Of a stretch of DNA of 6,063 nt, positions 5,711 through 6,063 are shown piece by piece. Each line of letters starts with the position of its first letter. Position 1 is the first letter of the stretch. The stretch comes from Bifidobacterium breve (lineage in GTDB: Bacteria > Actinomycetota > Actinomycetes > S36-B12), in assembly GCA_945885645.1 (NCBI GenBank), contig CAMCYV010000093.1, forward strand, positions 1 through 6,063, written 5' to 3'. Position numbers and translations under genes: made by a program. The notes under the pieces are model-generated. The model was not told the origin of the DNA and made no database searches. It saw only the letters and a program-made list of their open reading frames with translations.

Positions 5711-6063
5711 ATGGCCAATGACAAATCCGGACTCGATGTTGTGAAGCTTCGAGTTGACACCCTTGGGTGCACCGAGGTTGTTCACCTCAATAACGCTGGG
5801 AGCGCTTTACCACCGGCGAGTGTCGTTGAAACGATGGTTGAGCACCTGCGCCTGGAGGAAATGATCGGTGGGTACGAGTCACATGCTCGCACCGCCAATC
5901 GCATCGATGCGGTTCGCGACTCCATTGGCGCACTGCTGGACACCAGTGGTGCAAATATCGCACTCAGCACTTCTGCCACGGACTCGTGGGATCGAGCTTT
6001 TAGTGCGATCACTTTTGCTGGGGATTTTGGACCCGACACAAAAATTCTTGCATCCTCCTCGGA
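5711..6063 (+). CDS. PLP-dependent aminotransferase class V family protein, N-terminal fragment
   Basis: An open frame of 117 codons plus two bases runs off the right edge without a stop. Translation begins MANDKSGLDVV. VVHLNNAGSALPP (about residues 23-35) is the N-terminal 'xLNNAGxxxxP' substrate-loop motif of class V (cysteine desulfurase/isopenicillin N epimerase-like) PLP enzymes. It is followed by EEMIGGYESHARTANRID (about 48-65) and LSTSATDSWDRAFSAI (about 83-98), the region that contacts PLP phosphate and ring. The catalytic lysine lies beyond the window, so activity and subtype cannot be judged. The ATG at 5711 is the best start: AAGG lies 12 nt upstream, somewhat far, and the in-frame TTG at 5699 has no better site. 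The gene is divergent from dnaG across 56 nt. Desulfurase, epimerase/lyase or a specialised sulfur-metabolism enzyme all remain possible. Confidence 0.85.
   Translation, partial: MANDKSGLDVVKLRVDTLGCTEVVHLNNAGSALPPASVVETMVEHLRLEEMIGGYESHARTANRIDAVRDSIGALLDTSGANIALSTSATDSWDRAFSAITFAGDFGPDTKILASSS

Noticed and set aside
5782..6039. 85-codon minus-strand open frame at the right end
   Set aside because: It is antisense to the class V aminotransferase fragment, whose plus-strand translation carries family motifs.

Overview
The window looks like ordinary chromosome from an actinobacterium (Actinomycetota) with roughly balanced GC. Four things point there: the primase and the uncharacterised protein coupled to it, whose sequence style I associate with actinobacterial dnaG neighbourhoods; the MMPL-family N-terminus; GTG start usage; and start codons placed directly behind -10-like hexamers, the leaderless layout common in this phylum. 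A small-genome aquatic actinobacterium would fit the moderate GC, but that is inference. Coding density is high and no stretch over 300 bases lacks a gene. I see no mobile element, CRISPR array or sign of recent transfer.

Layout. Positions 1-134 (minus) hold the first 44 codons of an MMPL/RND-type membrane transporter that runs off the left edge. It follows a histidine phosphatase superfamily gene (155-733, minus) after 20 nt, so the two are probably one operon. A 171-nt divergent intergenic region (734-904) separates them from a secreted HAD-type acid phosphatase (905-1708, plus). That gene converges on an APC-superfamily amino-acid/amine permease (1743-3125, minus). Upstream of the permease on the same strand is tRNA-Asn(GTT) (3234-3306), followed by a strong intrinsic terminator (3187-3228).

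The right half is the primase locus, transcribed leftwards: dnaG (3846-5654), then a 167-aa uncharacterised protein (3343-3846) whose start overlaps the dnaG stop as TGATG, then the tRNA only 36 nt further on. No convincing terminator lies between the protein genes and the tRNA, so one transcript could run from dnaG through tRNA-Asn to the terminator. Divergent from dnaG, across 56 nt rich in palindromes, begins a class V aminotransferase-like gene (5711 onwards, plus) that runs off the right edge.

Functionally there are two themes: replication and translation housekeeping (primase, tRNA-Asn), and nutrient handling or transport (secreted acid phosphatase, permease, transporter fragment). I found no clear undescribed system. 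The most interesting signals are the repeated TANNNT hexamer exactly 6 nt before three start codons, a 10-bp-period direct repeat between the two phosphatase genes, and the uncharacterised protein translationally coupled to primase.
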